This document shows, piece after piece, positions 24,963-34,104 of a stretch of 64,000 nucleotides of DNA (positions are counted from its first letter, which is position 1; each line of letters starts with the position of its first letter). Source of the DNA: Thiopseudomonas sp964394445 (GTDB lineage: Bacteria > Pseudomonadota > Gammaproteobacteria > Pseudomonadales > Pseudomonadaceae). A program made the translations under genes and the position numbers. Location of the stretch: contig CAYMXO010000001.1 of NCBI GenBank assembly GCA_964394445.1, forward strand, positions 1-64,000. Direction: 5' to 3'. The notes beneath the pieces are model-generated. The model did no database searches. It had not been told where the DNA came from and saw only the letters and a list, made by a program, of their open reading frames with translations.

Positions 24963-26048
24963 ATGACCACAAGAGCTTACAATTTTTGTGCAGGACCGGC
25001 AGCCTTGCCGGAAGAGGTGCTGAAACAGGCACAGGCCGAGTTGCTGGACTGGCAGGGACGCGGTCTGTCGGTTATGGAAATGAGCCACCGCAGTGACGAA
25101 TTTGTACAGATTGCCCAGACCGCCGAGCAGGATCTGCGTGACCTGATGCAGGTGCCGGACAACTATAAAGTGCTGTTTGTGCAGGGTGGGGCGAGTCAGC
25201 AATTTGCCCAGATCCCCCTCAATTTCATGCCTGAAAGCGGCTGTGCCGACTACATTGATACCGGAATCTGGTCACGCAAGAGCGCTGACGAAGCTGCACG
25301 CTTTGGCACGGTAAACATTGCTGCCAGCGCGAAGGGGCTGGACTACTTTGCCATTCCCGGCCAGAACGAATGGCAACTGAATCCGGATGCCTCCTATGTG
25401 CACTACGCCACCAACGAAACCATCGGCGGCCTGCAGTTTGACTGGATTCCGGATACCGGCAAGGTGCCGCTGATTGCCGACATGTCATCGGACATTTTGT
25501 CCCGCCCGGTGGATGTCAGCCGTTACGGCATGATTTATGCCGGTGCACAAAAAAATATCGGCCCAAGTGGACTGGTCGTCATTATCGTGCGTGATGACCT
25601 GCTGGGCCGTGCCCGGGCATCCTGCCCAACCATGCTGAACTACCAGGTGGCGGCGGACAACGGCTCCATGTACAACACGCCGGCAAGCTTTTCATGGTAT
25701 TTGTCCGGCCTGGTGTTCAAGTGGCTGAAGGCGCAGGGCGGCGTTGAAGCCATGGCGCGTATTAACGAAGCAAAGCAGCGCAAACTGTACGACTTTATCG
25801 ACAACAGCGAGCTGTACGACAACCCCGTCAGCCGTAACGCACGATCCTGGATGAACGTGCCGTTCCGTCTGGCCAGCGACAAGCTGGACAAGCCGTTTCT
25901 GGCCGGTGCAGAAGAGCGCCGGCTGCTGAACCTGAAGGGCCACCGTTCTGTGGGTGGTATGCGCGCATCCATTTATAACGCGGTGCCCATGGCAGCCGTG
26001 GATGCGCTGATTGATTACATGAAAGAATTCGAGAAGGAGCACGGCTAA
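24963..26048 (+). CDS. serC: Phosphoserine aminotransferase
   Basis: PLP enzyme of serine and pyridoxal phosphate synthesis, converting 3-phosphohydroxypyruvate to phosphoserine. 361 residues. N-terminal YNFCAGPAALPEEVL is the family signature, the PLP lysine is Lys197 in AGAQKNIGPSGL, and the C-terminus has GHRSVGGMRASIYNA. It starts 5 bp after gyrA, and its TAA overlaps the pheA ATG (TAATG), so it is co-transcribed and translationally coupled. Confidence 0.97.
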   Translation: MTTRAYNFCAGPAALPEEVLKQAQAELLDWQGRGLSVMEMSHRSDEFVQIAQTAEQDLRDLMQVPDNYKVLFVQGGASQQFAQIPLNFMPESGCADYIDTGIWSRKSADEAARFGTVNIAASAKGLDYFAIPGQNEWQLNPDASYVHYATNETIGGLQFDWIPDTGKVPLIADMSSDILSRPVDVSRYGMIYAGAQKNIGPSGLVVIIVRDDLLGRARASCPTMLNYQVAADNGSMYNTPASFSWYLSGLVFKWLKAQGGVEAMARINEAKQRKLYDFIDNSELYDNPVSRNARSWMNVPFRLASDKLDKPFLAGAEERRLLNLKGHRSVGGMRASIYNAVPMAAVDALIDYMKEFEKEHG

Positions 26049-27142
26049 TGAGCGATCAGGAATTGCAGGCGCTTCGCGTACGTATTGATTCACTGGATCA
26101 CAAGATTCTTGAACTGATCAGTGAACGGGCGCAATGCGCGCAAGAAGTGGGCCGGGTCAAAATGGCAGAGCTGGCTGAAGGCGAAAGCGCCGTGTTCTAC
26201 CGTCCCGAACGTGAAGCCCAGGTGCTCAAGCGCATCATGGAACTGAACCAGGGCCCGCTGGGCAACGAAGAAATGGCGCGCCTGTTCCGCGAGATCATGT
26301 CGGCCTGCCTGGCGTTGGAGCAACCGCTGAAAGTAGCCTATCTGGGGCCGGAAGGTACCTTCTCCCATGCGGCGGCACTGAAGCATTTCGGCTTGTCGGT
26401 GCAGGCCCGTTCCATGGCAGCGATTGACGAAATTTTCCGCGAAGTAGTGGCCGGAGCGGTCAGCTATGGCGTGGTACCGGTGGAAAACTCCACCGAGGGT
26501 GCGATCAACCACACCCTCGACAGCTTCCTCGAGCATGACATTGTCATCTGTGGCGAGGTCGAGTTGCGCATTCACCATCATCTGCTGGTGGGTGAAAACA
26601 CCAAGACTGATCACATTACCCGCATCTATTCCCATGCCCAGTCGCTGGCGCAGTGCCGCAAGTGGCTGGATGCCTATTACCCCAATGCCGAGCGGGTGGC
26701 CGTGGCCAGCAACGCCGAAGCGGCCAAACGGGTCAAGGGCGAGTGGAACAGTGCGGCGATTGCCGGCGACATGGCTGCCGGCCTGTATGGGCTGACCATT
26801 CATGCGGAGAAAATTGAAGACCGCCCGGACAACTCGACCCGTTTCCTGATTATCGGTAGCCGCAATGTGCCGCCGTCCGGTGACGACAAGACCTCGATCA
26901 TTGTTTCCGTCAGCAACAAGCCGGGCGCACTGCACGAGCTGCTGATTCCATTCCATGACAACGGTGTTGACCTGACCCGGATCGAAACCCGTCCGTCGCG
27001 CAGCGGCAAGTGGTCCTATGTGTTTTTCATCGACTTCATTGGCCATCAGAATGACCCGCTGGTAAAAGACGTGCTGGAAAAAATCGTCAGCCAGTCCACT
27101 GGAGTCAAGGTGTTGGGCTCTTATCCTAAAGCAGTACTTTAA
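26048..27142 (+). CDS. pheA: Chorismate mutase / prephenate dehydratase (P-protein)
   Basis: Bifunctional phenylalanine enzyme, 364 residues. Domains in order are an AroQ chorismate mutase (residues about 1-90, ALRVRIDSLDHKILELISER), prephenate dehydratase (about 95-275, YLGPEGTFSHAAA and the catalytic NSTRFLII) and a C-terminal ACT domain (about 285-360, SNKPGALHELLIPF and IETRPSRSGKWSYVFFIDF). The ACT ESRP-like segment appears as IETRPSRS, consistent with phenylalanine feedback control. Overlaps serC by one base. Confidence 0.97.
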   Translation: MSDQELQALRVRIDSLDHKILELISERAQCAQEVGRVKMAELAEGESAVFYRPEREAQVLKRIMELNQGPLGNEEMARLFREIMSACLALEQPLKVAYLGPEGTFSHAAALKHFGLSVQARSMAAIDEIFREVVAGAVSYGVVPVENSTEGAINHTLDSFLEHDIVICGEVELRIHHHLLVGENTKTDHITRIYSHAQSLAQCRKWLDAYYPNAERVAVASNAEAAKRVKGEWNSAAIAGDMAAGLYGLTIHAEKIEDRPDNSTRFLIIGSRNVPPSGDDKTSIIVSVSNKPGALHELLIPFHDNGVDLTRIETRPSRSGKWSYVFFIDFIGHQNDPLVKDVLEKIVSQSTGVKVLGSYPKAVL

Positions 27143-27159
27143 GCGCGAGAGGAACCCGC

Positions 27160-28275
27160 ATGAGCTGTGATTTCTTGCAACTGGCCCGTCGGCCGGTGCA
27201 ACAGCTGTCGCCCTATGTCCCCGGCAAGCCGGTAGAGGAACTGGCCCGCGAGCTGGAGCTGAACCCGGCCGATATCATCAAGCTGGCCAGTAACGAAAAC
27301 CCGCTGGGGCCGGGCCCGAAGGCTCTGGAGGCAATCGAAAAAGTCTTGCCGGAGCTGACCCGCTACCCGGATGGCAACGGCTTTGTCCTCAAGCGCGCGC
27401 TGGCGGATCGCTATGGCGTAGGGATGGAGCAGATTACTCTGGGCAACGGTTCCAATGACGTACTGGAGCTGGTTGCCAAGGCCTGGCTGGAACCGGGCAG
27501 CAATGCAGTGTTCAGTCAGTACGCCTTTGCCGTTTATCCGATTGCCACTCTGGCGGCAGGTGCCGAATGTCACGAGGTGCCCGCCCGGGACTACGGTCAC
27601 GATCTGGATGCGATGCTGGCCGCCATTGATGAAAACACTCGCGTAGTATTTATCGCCAATCCGAACAACCCAACCGGTACATGGTTTGATATCAATGCAC
27701 TGGAAGAGTTTCTTGAAGCGATTCCTGAGCGGGTGCTGGTGGTTCTGGATGAGGCCTATATCGAATACGCATCCGGCAGCGAGCTGCCCGACGGGGTGAA
27801 GTACCTGTCACGTTATCCAAACCTGATCGTCACCCGCACCTTTTCCAAGGCTTATGGCCTGGCTGCGTTGCGGGTTGGTTATGCATTGTCCAGTGCCCGG
27901 GTTGCCGAAGTGCTGAACCGCGTGCGCGAGCCGTTCAACGTCAACAGCCTGGCACTGGCGGCAGCCTGTGCCGCGCTGGAAGACGAGGACTACCTGTTCC
28001 GCAGCCGCCTGGCCAATGACCAGGGCATGGAGCAGCTGGAGACCGGTCTGGAAGCGCTGGGGCTGGAGTGGATTCCGTCCCGCGGCAACTTCATTGCGGT
28101 CAACTTCAAACAGGACGCGGCAGCAATCAACCAGGCCCTGCTGGAAAAAGGTGTGATTGTGCGCCCGGTAGCCGGCTACGGCATGCCGGAATTCTTGCGC
28201 GTATCCATTGGCACCCACGAAGAAAACGCGCGTTTCTTGAATGTGCTCAAACAGGTTCTGGCCAATGCTGTCTGA
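27160..28275 (+). CDS. hisC: Histidinol-phosphate aminotransferase
   Basis: Fold-type I aminotransferase, 371 residues. Motifs are LASNENPLGPGPKALE, FIANPNNPTGTWF, VLDEAYIEYA and the PLP lysine Lys230 in TFSKAYGLAALRVGY. In Pseudomonas the copy in this operon (hisC2) lies between pheA and tyrA and can serve aromatic as well as histidinol-phosphate transamination (family knowledge), which fits its aromatic neighbours here. The next gene starts within its last codons (28265 against a stop at 28275). Confidence 0.94.
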   Translation: MSCDFLQLARRPVQQLSPYVPGKPVEELARELELNPADIIKLASNENPLGPGPKALEAIEKVLPELTRYPDGNGFVLKRALADRYGVGMEQITLGNGSNDVLELVAKAWLEPGSNAVFSQYAFAVYPIATLAAGAECHEVPARDYGHDLDAMLAAIDENTRVVFIANPNNPTGTWFDINALEEFLEAIPERVLVVLDEAYIEYASGSELPDGVKYLSRYPNLIVTRTFSKAYGLAALRVGYALSSARVAEVLNRVREPFNVNSLALAAACAALEDEDYLFRSRLANDQGMEQLETGLEALGLEWIPSRGNFIAVNFKQDAAAINQALLEKGVIVRPVAGYGMPEFLRVSIGTHEENARFLNVLKQVLANAV

Positions 28276-30505
28276 GACAAAAGCTGCTCCCCTGACGGGC
28301 AGGCTGACGGTTGTCGGCCTGGGCCTGATCGGGGCATCTTTTGCCAGCGCCATGCGCGAGCAAGGCCTGTGCCGTGAGGTGGTTGGGGTCGACAGTGACC
28401 TGTCCACCTGCCAGGCGGCGCTGGAAATGGGCGTGGTCGATCGCTACACAACCAGTCTGCTGGACGGCTGTTGTGGTGCCGATGTGATCATGCTGGCGGT
28501 GCCGGTGCTGGCTGCGGGGCAGATTCTGCAACAACTGGCCGCCGATCCCGCCACACAGGATGCGGTGATTACCGATGTTGGCAGCGTCAAGGGTGAGTTT
28601 GTCCATGCGGTGCAACAGGCGTTTGGCGTCCTGCCACCCGGGCTGGTGCCCGGGCATCCGATTGCCGGCTCCGAGCGCAGCGGTGTAACCGCGGCAAATG
28701 CCGGCCTGTTTCGACAGCACAAGGTAATTCTGACACCCCACGCAGGTACGGATCCGCAGGTACTGAAGCTGGTTGCCGCGCTTTGGCAGGGTACCGGTGC
28801 TGACGTCGAGCAGATGGGCATCGAGCAGCACGATCGGGTACTGGCGGCGACCAGCCATTTGCCTCACTTGCTGGCGTTTGGCCTGGTGGATTCGCTGGCC
28901 CGGCGTGATGAAAACCTGGATATTTTTCGCTATGCGGCCGGTGGTTTTCGCGACTTCACCCGCATTGCAGCCAGTGATCCGCAAATGTGGCATGACATTT
29001 TTTTGTCCAACCGCGACGCAGTGCTGTACCAGCTGGATGCACTGAACGAGGACTTGTGCGAGCTGCGCCAGGCCATAGCCGAAGGCAATGGACATTACCT
29101 GATGGGAGTGTTTACCCGGGCGCGTGTGGCACGCGAACACTTTAATACGATTTTGGCTCAACGGGCATATATGCAAACCATGTTAGATGATAAAGAACTG
29201 ATATTTCTGGCGCAGCCAGGTGGTAACGCCAACGGCAACATCCGCGTGCCAGGCGACAAATCCATCTCCCACCGCACCATCATGCTGGGCTCCCTGGCAC
29301 GCGGGACTACCGAAGTGGATGGTTTCCTTGAGGGCGAAGATGCGCTGGCAACGATCCAGGCGTTCCGCGACATGGGCGTGGTCATCGAAGGGCCGGTTGA
29401 GGGCAGGGTGGTGATTCATGGTGTGGGCCTGCATGGTTTGCAGCAGCCGCCAGGCCCGATCTATGTGGGCAACTCCGGTACCACCATGCGCCTGCTGTCC
29501 GGCATTCTGGCTGGCCAGACGTTTGACACCACGCTGACTGGTGACGCCTCGCTGAGTAAACGTCCGATGAACCGCATTGCCAGTCCGCTGCGCGAGATGG
29601 GCGCAGTGGTGGAAACTGCCGAAGAAGGGCGCCCGCCACTGGTGATCCGCGGCGGGCAGGCGCTGACCGGCATTCACTATGACATGCCGATGGCCAGTGC
29701 CCAGGTCAAATCCTGCCTGCTGCTGGCCGGTCTGTACGCGGATGGCAGTACCTCGGTCACCGAGCCTGCACCGACACGCGATCATTCCGAACGCATGCTG
29801 CAGGGCTTCGGCTACCCGCTCGAAGTACATGACTCCACGGTTAAAATTGAAGGTGGTCATGAGCTGTCGGCCACTTATATCGAGGTGCCCGGGGATATTT
29901 CATCGGCGGCCTTCTTTATGGTGGCAGCAAGCATTGCCAAGAATGCCGATGTCTTGCTGGAGCATGTTGGCATCAACCCGACCCGTACCGGCGTCATCGA
30001 TATCCTCAAGCTAATGGGCGCCGACATCAGCATTGAGCGTGTGCGGGTGGTGGGGGGTGAGCGGGTGGCCGATCTGCGCATACGCAGTTCCAGCCTGAAA
30101 GGTATCGAGATTCCGCAAGAGCTGGTGCCGCTGGCCATCGATGAATTTCCCGTGCTGTTTATTGCCGCTGCCTGTGCCGAGGGCCGTACCGTGCTGCGCG
30201 GCGCGGAAGAGCTGCGGGTAAAAGAGTGCGACCGCATCGAGGTGATGGCTGACGGTTTGCGCACACTGGGGATACAGGTGGAAACCCTGCCTGACGGCAT
30301 CATCATTGACGGTGGACCGATGGGCGGTGGTGAAGTCTGGGCCCATGGCGATCACCGTATTGCCATGTCTTTTAGTGTCGCGTCGCTGCGCGCCGGCCAG
30401 CCGATCCGCATCCATGGCAGCCAGCACGTGGCAACATCCTTTCCAAATTTTCTACAGCTCTGTGCCCGGCTGGGCATGCGCGTCAGTGCGGAGGTTGGTG
30501 AATGA
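28265..30505 (+). CDS. Fused prephenate dehydrogenase / EPSP synthase
   Basis: A single frame joins TyrA (residues about 10-290, Rossmann start VVGLGLIGASF, active-site HPIAGSERSG) to AroA (about 315-746, VPGDKSISHRT with Lys332, GNSGTTMRLLSG, VKECDRIEVMADG). AroA makes EPSP in the shikimate pathway and TyrA makes 4-hydroxyphenylpyruvate or arogenate product for tyrosine. The fusion is typical of Pseudomonas and close relatives. I prefer ATG 28265 over 28241, giving 746 residues. The stop overlaps the cmk start in ATGA. Confidence 0.95.
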   Translation: MLSETKAAPLTGRLTVVGLGLIGASFASAMREQGLCREVVGVDSDLSTCQAALEMGVVDRYTTSLLDGCCGADVIMLAVPVLAAGQILQQLAADPATQDAVITDVGSVKGEFVHAVQQAFGVLPPGLVPGHPIAGSERSGVTAANAGLFRQHKVILTPHAGTDPQVLKLVAALWQGTGADVEQMGIEQHDRVLAATSHLPHLLAFGLVDSLARRDENLDIFRYAAGGFRDFTRIAASDPQMWHDIFLSNRDAVLYQLDALNEDLCELRQAIAEGNGHYLMGVFTRARVAREHFNTILAQRAYMQTMLDDKELIFLAQPGGNANGNIRVPGDKSISHRTIMLGSLARGTTEVDGFLEGEDALATIQAFRDMGVVIEGPVEGRVVIHGVGLHGLQQPPGPIYVGNSGTTMRLLSGILAGQTFDTTLTGDASLSKRPMNRIASPLREMGAVVETAEEGRPPLVIRGGQALTGIHYDMPMASAQVKSCLLLAGLYADGSTSVTEPAPTRDHSERMLQGFGYPLEVHDSTVKIEGGHELSATYIEVPGDISSAAFFMVAASIAKNADVLLEHVGINPTRTGVIDILKLMGADISIERVRVVGGERVADLRIRSSSLKGIEIPQELVPLAIDEFPVLFIAAACAEGRTVLRGAEELRVKECDRIEVMADGLRTLGIQVETLPDGIIIDGGPMGGGEVWAHGDHRIAMSFSVASLRAGQPIRIHGSQHVATSFPNFLQLCARLGMRVSAEVGE

Positions 30506-31167
30506 GCCAGATTCCAGTAATTACCATCGATGGGCCCAGTGGCTCGGGCAAGGGAACCGTAACCGGACTGGTTGCACAACACCTGGGCTGGCACGTGCTG
30601 GACTCCGGTGCAATCTATCGGGTGCTGGCACTGGCTGCAGAACAATCCGGCATTGCCCCGACCAGCGAGGCGGCGTTGCGCACCATGGCACTGCAGCTGC
30701 AGGTTGAGTTTGTCGGCGGCAGAACCCTGCTTGGCGGTGCCGATGTCGGGCGCGCCATCCGCACCGAAACCGTGGGTAGCTACGCATCACAGATTGCCTC
30801 ACTGGAAGGTGTGCGTGAGGGCCTGCTGCAACGCCAGCGCGATTTTCGCATGGAGCCAGGTCTGGTCGCCGATGGCCGCGACATGGGCACAGTGGTATTC
30901 GCTGATGCGCCATTGAAAATCTTTCTTACCGCCAGTGCGGAAGAGCGGGCGCGCCGGCGTTATTTGCAGTTGAAGGAAGCCGGTCATTCTGTTAATCTCC
31001 CCGATCTTGTGGAAGAAATCCGTGCGCGCGATGAGCGCGACACCAATCGTGAGGTGGCTCCTCTCAGACCGGCTGAAGATGCCATTGTACTTGATTCGAC
31101 CACTCTGACGATTGAACAGGTTGTAGAACGTGTCATGGCCGAAGCCACCACCCGTGGTCTGGTCTAG
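30502..31167 (+). CDS. cmk: Cytidylate kinase
   Basis: Phosphorylates CMP and dCMP with ATP. 221 residues. The P-loop ITIDGPSGSGKGTVTGLVAQ occurs at the N-terminus, LDSGAIYRVLAL is the CMP-binding region, and VADGRDMGTVVFADAPLKIF and ASAEERARRRYLQL follow in family order. It overlaps the tyrA-aroA stop by four bases and precedes rpsA, the same neighbour as in E. coli and Pseudomonas. Confidence 0.97.
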   Translation: MSQIPVITIDGPSGSGKGTVTGLVAQHLGWHVLDSGAIYRVLALAAEQSGIAPTSEAALRTMALQLQVEFVGGRTLLGGADVGRAIRTETVGSYASQIASLEGVREGLLQRQRDFRMEPGLVADGRDMGTVVFADAPLKIFLTASAEERARRRYLQLKEAGHSVNLPDLVEEIRARDERDTNREVAPLRPAEDAIVLDSTTLTIEQVVERVMAEATTRGLV

Positions 31168-31287
31168 CGTTTTATAAGCAAGGCAGGAACCGGCCCAGAC
31201 AGCGCCGCTCCGGCCTTTTTATTTATAAACCCGCATTGTCTGGAATGTGGACGGGTCAGTCCGACCCTTTAATCAACAGGATTAAAC
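31168..31287 (+). promoter_or_regulatory. rpsA leader region
   Basis: 120-bp gap between cmk and rpsA. It contains a GC-rich inverted segment (ccggcc at 31191-31196 and 31211-31216) followed by TTTTTATTTAT, which could act as a partial terminator or attenuator. A short hairpin gggtc/gaccc lies near 31253-31267, 20 bp before the rpsA ATG. S1 represses its own translation in E. coli through the leader; whether this leader does so is inference. Confidence 0.35.
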
Positions 31288-32964
31288 ATGAGCGAAAGCT
31301 TTGCAGAACTTTTTGAAGAAAGCCTTAAATCCCTGGACATGCAGCCAGGTTCCATCATCACCGGTATTGTTGTTGATATCGACGGTGACTGGGTAACCGT
31401 ACATGCTGGCCTGAAGTCCGAGGGCGTCATCCCTGTAGAACAGTTCTACAACGAGCAGGGCGAGCTGAGCATTGCCGTGGGTGACGAAGTCAGCGTTGCG
31501 CTGGATGCGGTTGAAGATGGCTGGGGTGAAACCCGTCTGTCCCGCGAAAAAGCCAAGCGCGCCGAATCCTGGCTGGTTCTGGAAGCCTCTTTCAACGCCG
31601 AGGAAGTGGTTAAGGGTATTATCAATGGCAAGGTCAAGGGTGGTTTCACCGTTGACGTCAATGGTATCCGTGCGTTCCTGCCAGGTTCCCTGGTTGACGT
31701 GCGCCCTGTGCGTGACACCACCCACCTGGAAGGTAAAGAGCTGGAATTCAAGGTCATCAAGCTGGACCAGAAGCGCAACAACGTGGTGGTTTCCCGCCGC
31801 AGCGTTCTGGAAGCTGAAAACAGTGCCGAGCGCGAGCAGCTGCTGGAAAGCCTGCAGGAAGGCCAGCAGATCAAAGGTATTGTCAAGAACCTCACTGACT
31901 ACGGTGCCTTCGTTGACCTGGGCGGCGTAGACGGTCTGCTGCACATTACCGACATGGCCTGGAAGCGCATCAAGCACCCAAGCGAAATCGTCAACGTTGG
32001 CGACGAGATCGACGTCAAAGTGCTGAAGTTCGACCGCGAGCGCAACCGCGTTTCCCTGGGTCTGAAGCAGCTGGGCGAAGATCCATGGGTAGCCATCAAG
32101 TCCCGTTACCCGGAAGGCACCCGTGTCATGGCCAAAGTGACCAATCTGACCGACTACGGCTGCTTTGCCGAGCTGGAAGAGGGCGTCGAAGGCCTGGTGC
32201 ACGTTTCCGAAATGGACTGGACCAACAAGAACATTCATCCTTCCAAGGTTGTTCAGGTTGGTGACGAAGTTGAAGTCCAGATTCTGGACATCGACGAAGA
32301 GCGTCGCCGCATCTCCCTGGGTATCAAGCAGTGTAAAGCCAACCCATGGGAAGAGTTCTCCGGTCAGTACAACAAAGGCGACAAGATCTCCGGTACCATC
32401 AAGTCCATCACCGACTTCGGTATCTTTATTGGTCTGGATGGCGGCATCGACGGCCTGGTTCACCTGTCCGACATCAGCTGGCATGAAACCGGTGAAGAAG
32501 CGGTACGCAACTACAAAAAAGGCGACGAGCTGGAGACTGTCATCCTGTCCGTTGATCCTGAGCGTGAGCGCATTTCCCTGGGCATCAAGCAGCTGGAAGA
32601 CGATCCGTTCTCCAACTACGCTTCACTGAACGAGAAGGGCAGCATTGTCCGCGGTACCGTGAAGGAAGTAGACGCCAAGGGTGCTGTTGTAGTTCTGGCG
32701 GATGATGTTGAAGCCGTGCTGAAAGCCTCTGAAATCAGCCGTGACCGTGTTGAAGACGCGCGTAACGTGCTGAAAGAAGGCGACGAAGTTGAAGCCAAGA
32801 TCATCAACATCGACCGCAAGTCCCGCGTTATCAACCTGTCCATCAAGTCCAAGGACGTTGAGGACGAGAAGGACGCGATGAAAGAACTGCGCAAGCAGGA
32901 AGTAGAAGCGGCCGGTCCGACCACCATTGGTGACCTGATCCGTCAGCAGATGGGCCAGAACTAA
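31288..32964 (+). CDS. rpsA: 30S ribosomal protein S1
   Basis: Binds mRNA at the small subunit and is needed for initiation on most messages. 558 residues with six S1 RNA-binding repeats of about 70 residues (starting near 21, 105, 192, 277, 364 and 451). The repeats show the recurring forms GAFVDLGGVDGLLHITDMAW, GCFAELEEGVEGLVHVSEMDW and GIFIGLDGGIDGLVHLSDISW. Length matches the family. It ends the aromatic/gyrA gene block with a strong terminator 20 bp downstream; ihfB, which often follows, is not here. Confidence 0.98.
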   Translation: MSESFAELFEESLKSLDMQPGSIITGIVVDIDGDWVTVHAGLKSEGVIPVEQFYNEQGELSIAVGDEVSVALDAVEDGWGETRLSREKAKRAESWLVLEASFNAEEVVKGIINGKVKGGFTVDVNGIRAFLPGSLVDVRPVRDTTHLEGKELEFKVIKLDQKRNNVVVSRRSVLEAENSAEREQLLESLQEGQQIKGIVKNLTDYGAFVDLGGVDGLLHITDMAWKRIKHPSEIVNVGDEIDVKVLKFDRERNRVSLGLKQLGEDPWVAIKSRYPEGTRVMAKVTNLTDYGCFAELEEGVEGLVHVSEMDWTNKNIHPSKVVQVGDEVEVQILDIDEERRRISLGIKQCKANPWEEFSGQYNKGDKISGTIKSITDFGIFIGLDGGIDGLVHLSDISWHETGEEAVRNYKKGDELETVILSVDPERERISLGIKQLEDDPFSNYASLNEKGSIVRGTVKEVDAKGAVVVLADDVEAVLKASEISRDRVEDARNVLKEGDEVEAKIINIDRKSRVINLSIKSKDVEDEKDAMKELRKQEVEAAGPTTIGDLIRQQMGQN

Positions 32965-32983
32965 CAGGTTCTGTTCCATTAGC

Positions 32984-33013
32984 AAAAAAGGGGATGCGCG
33001 CATCCCCTTTTTT
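32984..33013 (+). terminator. Rho-independent terminator after rpsA
   Basis: Perfect 18-base palindrome ggggatgcgcgcatcccc at 32990-33007, with six A before and six T after, so the paired region extends through the A/T tracts. 20 bp past the rpsA stop. It can work on either strand. Confidence 0.93.
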
Positions 33014-33042
33014 GTGCCTGCAAGGCTTGGGAAATATTGAAC

Positions 33043-33291
33043 ATGCTTGAATGTAGACTGTTTGGCACCCTGGGTTGTCACCTGTGTGACGAGGCCGAGC
33101 AGGTGCTGTTGCCGCTGCTCAATGCGATGCCGTTACAGATCGAGTGGGTGGATATCATTGAGCGCGAAGACTGGGTTGAGCGCTATGCTGTGCATATCCC
33201 GGTACTGCTGCGGCTGGACAACGGGGCCGAGCTGTTCTGGCCGTTTACCACGCAGCAGGCATGGGAGTTTTGCACGACTCCTTCTGCTTAG
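33043..33291 (+). CDS. Glutaredoxin family protein (DUF836)
   Basis: 82-residue thioredoxin-fold protein. The N-terminal strand LECRLFGTLGCHLCDEAE carries a CxxC redox motif (Cys12, Cys15), and the cis-proline region is HIPVLLRLDNG. The YbbN-like/DUF836 group is of unknown partner. I use ATG 33043; a TTG two codons earlier is possible. It starts just 30 bp after the rpsA terminator. Its TAG stop overlaps the TAA stop of the convergent PPTase gene at 33288-33291. Confidence 0.88.
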   Translation: MLECRLFGTLGCHLCDEAEQVLLPLLNAMPLQIEWVDIIEREDWVERYAVHIPVLLRLDNGAELFWPFTTQQAWEFCTTPSA

Positions 33292-34007
33292 CAGGTCGCT
33301 ATATGCACCAGGGTCAGTACGCCGTGGCCATGCCGGACCCACTGACAGGAGAACTCCATGCCGGCACGGTATTCATCGGACAGGTTGCGCAATAACCTCA
33401 GTCCGAGCCGGTTTTGTGCCTCAAGGCAAAAGGCTTCGGCATCCTGGAAGCCGAAATAGACTCCGGTGAGAGGGTTCAATGCCTTGAACAGGCTCTCCTT
33501 GGCAGAGAAGATCAGAGTCAGGCGTGAGACGACAGTTTGCTCGTCCTGGCCTTCAAGCCAGTGCCGCTCGTCCGGCACAAGGATCGCACCAGAAAGACGT
33601 TTTGCCCTGGGCGCTAGGATTAACCGCTCGACATCCAGTCCCAGTCCTTTCCAGCAGTCTGTTGGGCCGGTAACGGCGGCAGCAACGCCATGACTATGGG
33701 TAATCGAGCCACAATGACCGGCAGGCCACACGGGCCGTCCAGAAGCAGTATCGCGCGCTGGTAGCTGGAATCTGTGCCCGCTCAGCGCCAGTGCCTGTGC
33801 GGCACAGATACGGCCAGCGAGAAATTCGCTTTGCCGTTTGCGACTGCTGCCGGCAGATTGCAAGCCATAATACTGAAAGTCATGTTTGCTGGACGCATCC
33901 GGATCGAAGCTGCTGCTGACCAGATGGCAACCGGGGAGGTGTTCTAAAAATGGCCAGTGGTGCTCGATAGAGTGAATAAATTCCGGATAAACAGGCGGAC
34001 AGGGCAT
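33288..34007 (-). CDS. 4'-phosphopantetheinyl transferase (EntD/Sfp type)
   Basis: Transfers phosphopantetheine from CoA to carrier protein domains. 239 residues. The magnesium and CoA motifs are GLGLDVERL and LIFSAKESLFKALNP, the two hallmarks of the superfamily. The N-terminal half has RRICAAQAL-like AGRICAAQALALSG and the CoA-binding SITHSHGVAAAV, matching the EntD branch. No siderophore or polyketide genes are in the window, so the acceptor is unknown; in Pseudomonas a single enzyme of this type can serve both primary and secondary metabolism. Divergent from cysB. Confidence 0.9.
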   Translation of the reverse strand: MPCPPVYPEFIHSIEHHWPFLEHLPGCHLVSSSFDPDASSKHDFQYYGLQSAGSSRKRQSEFLAGRICAAQALALSGHRFQLPARDTASGRPVWPAGHCGSITHSHGVAAAVTGPTDCWKGLGLDVERLILAPRAKRLSGAILVPDERHWLEGQDEQTVVSRLTLIFSAKESLFKALNPLTGVYFGFQDAEAFCLEAQNRLGLRLLRNLSDEYRAGMEFSCQWVRHGHGVLTLVHIATC

Positions 34008-34104
34008 GATGAGAGTTGGCCTAAATCGGTTTTCGCTATAAGATTGCCGCTGTAGTGTGAATAAAATTATAAGTGAGCCATATTATAGCAATCCCGAGGG
34101 AACG

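Noticed and set aside
31282..32484. 400-codon open frame antisense to rpsA
   Set aside because: Shadow of the repetitive S1 codons; the repeats in the translation mirror the S1 domains.
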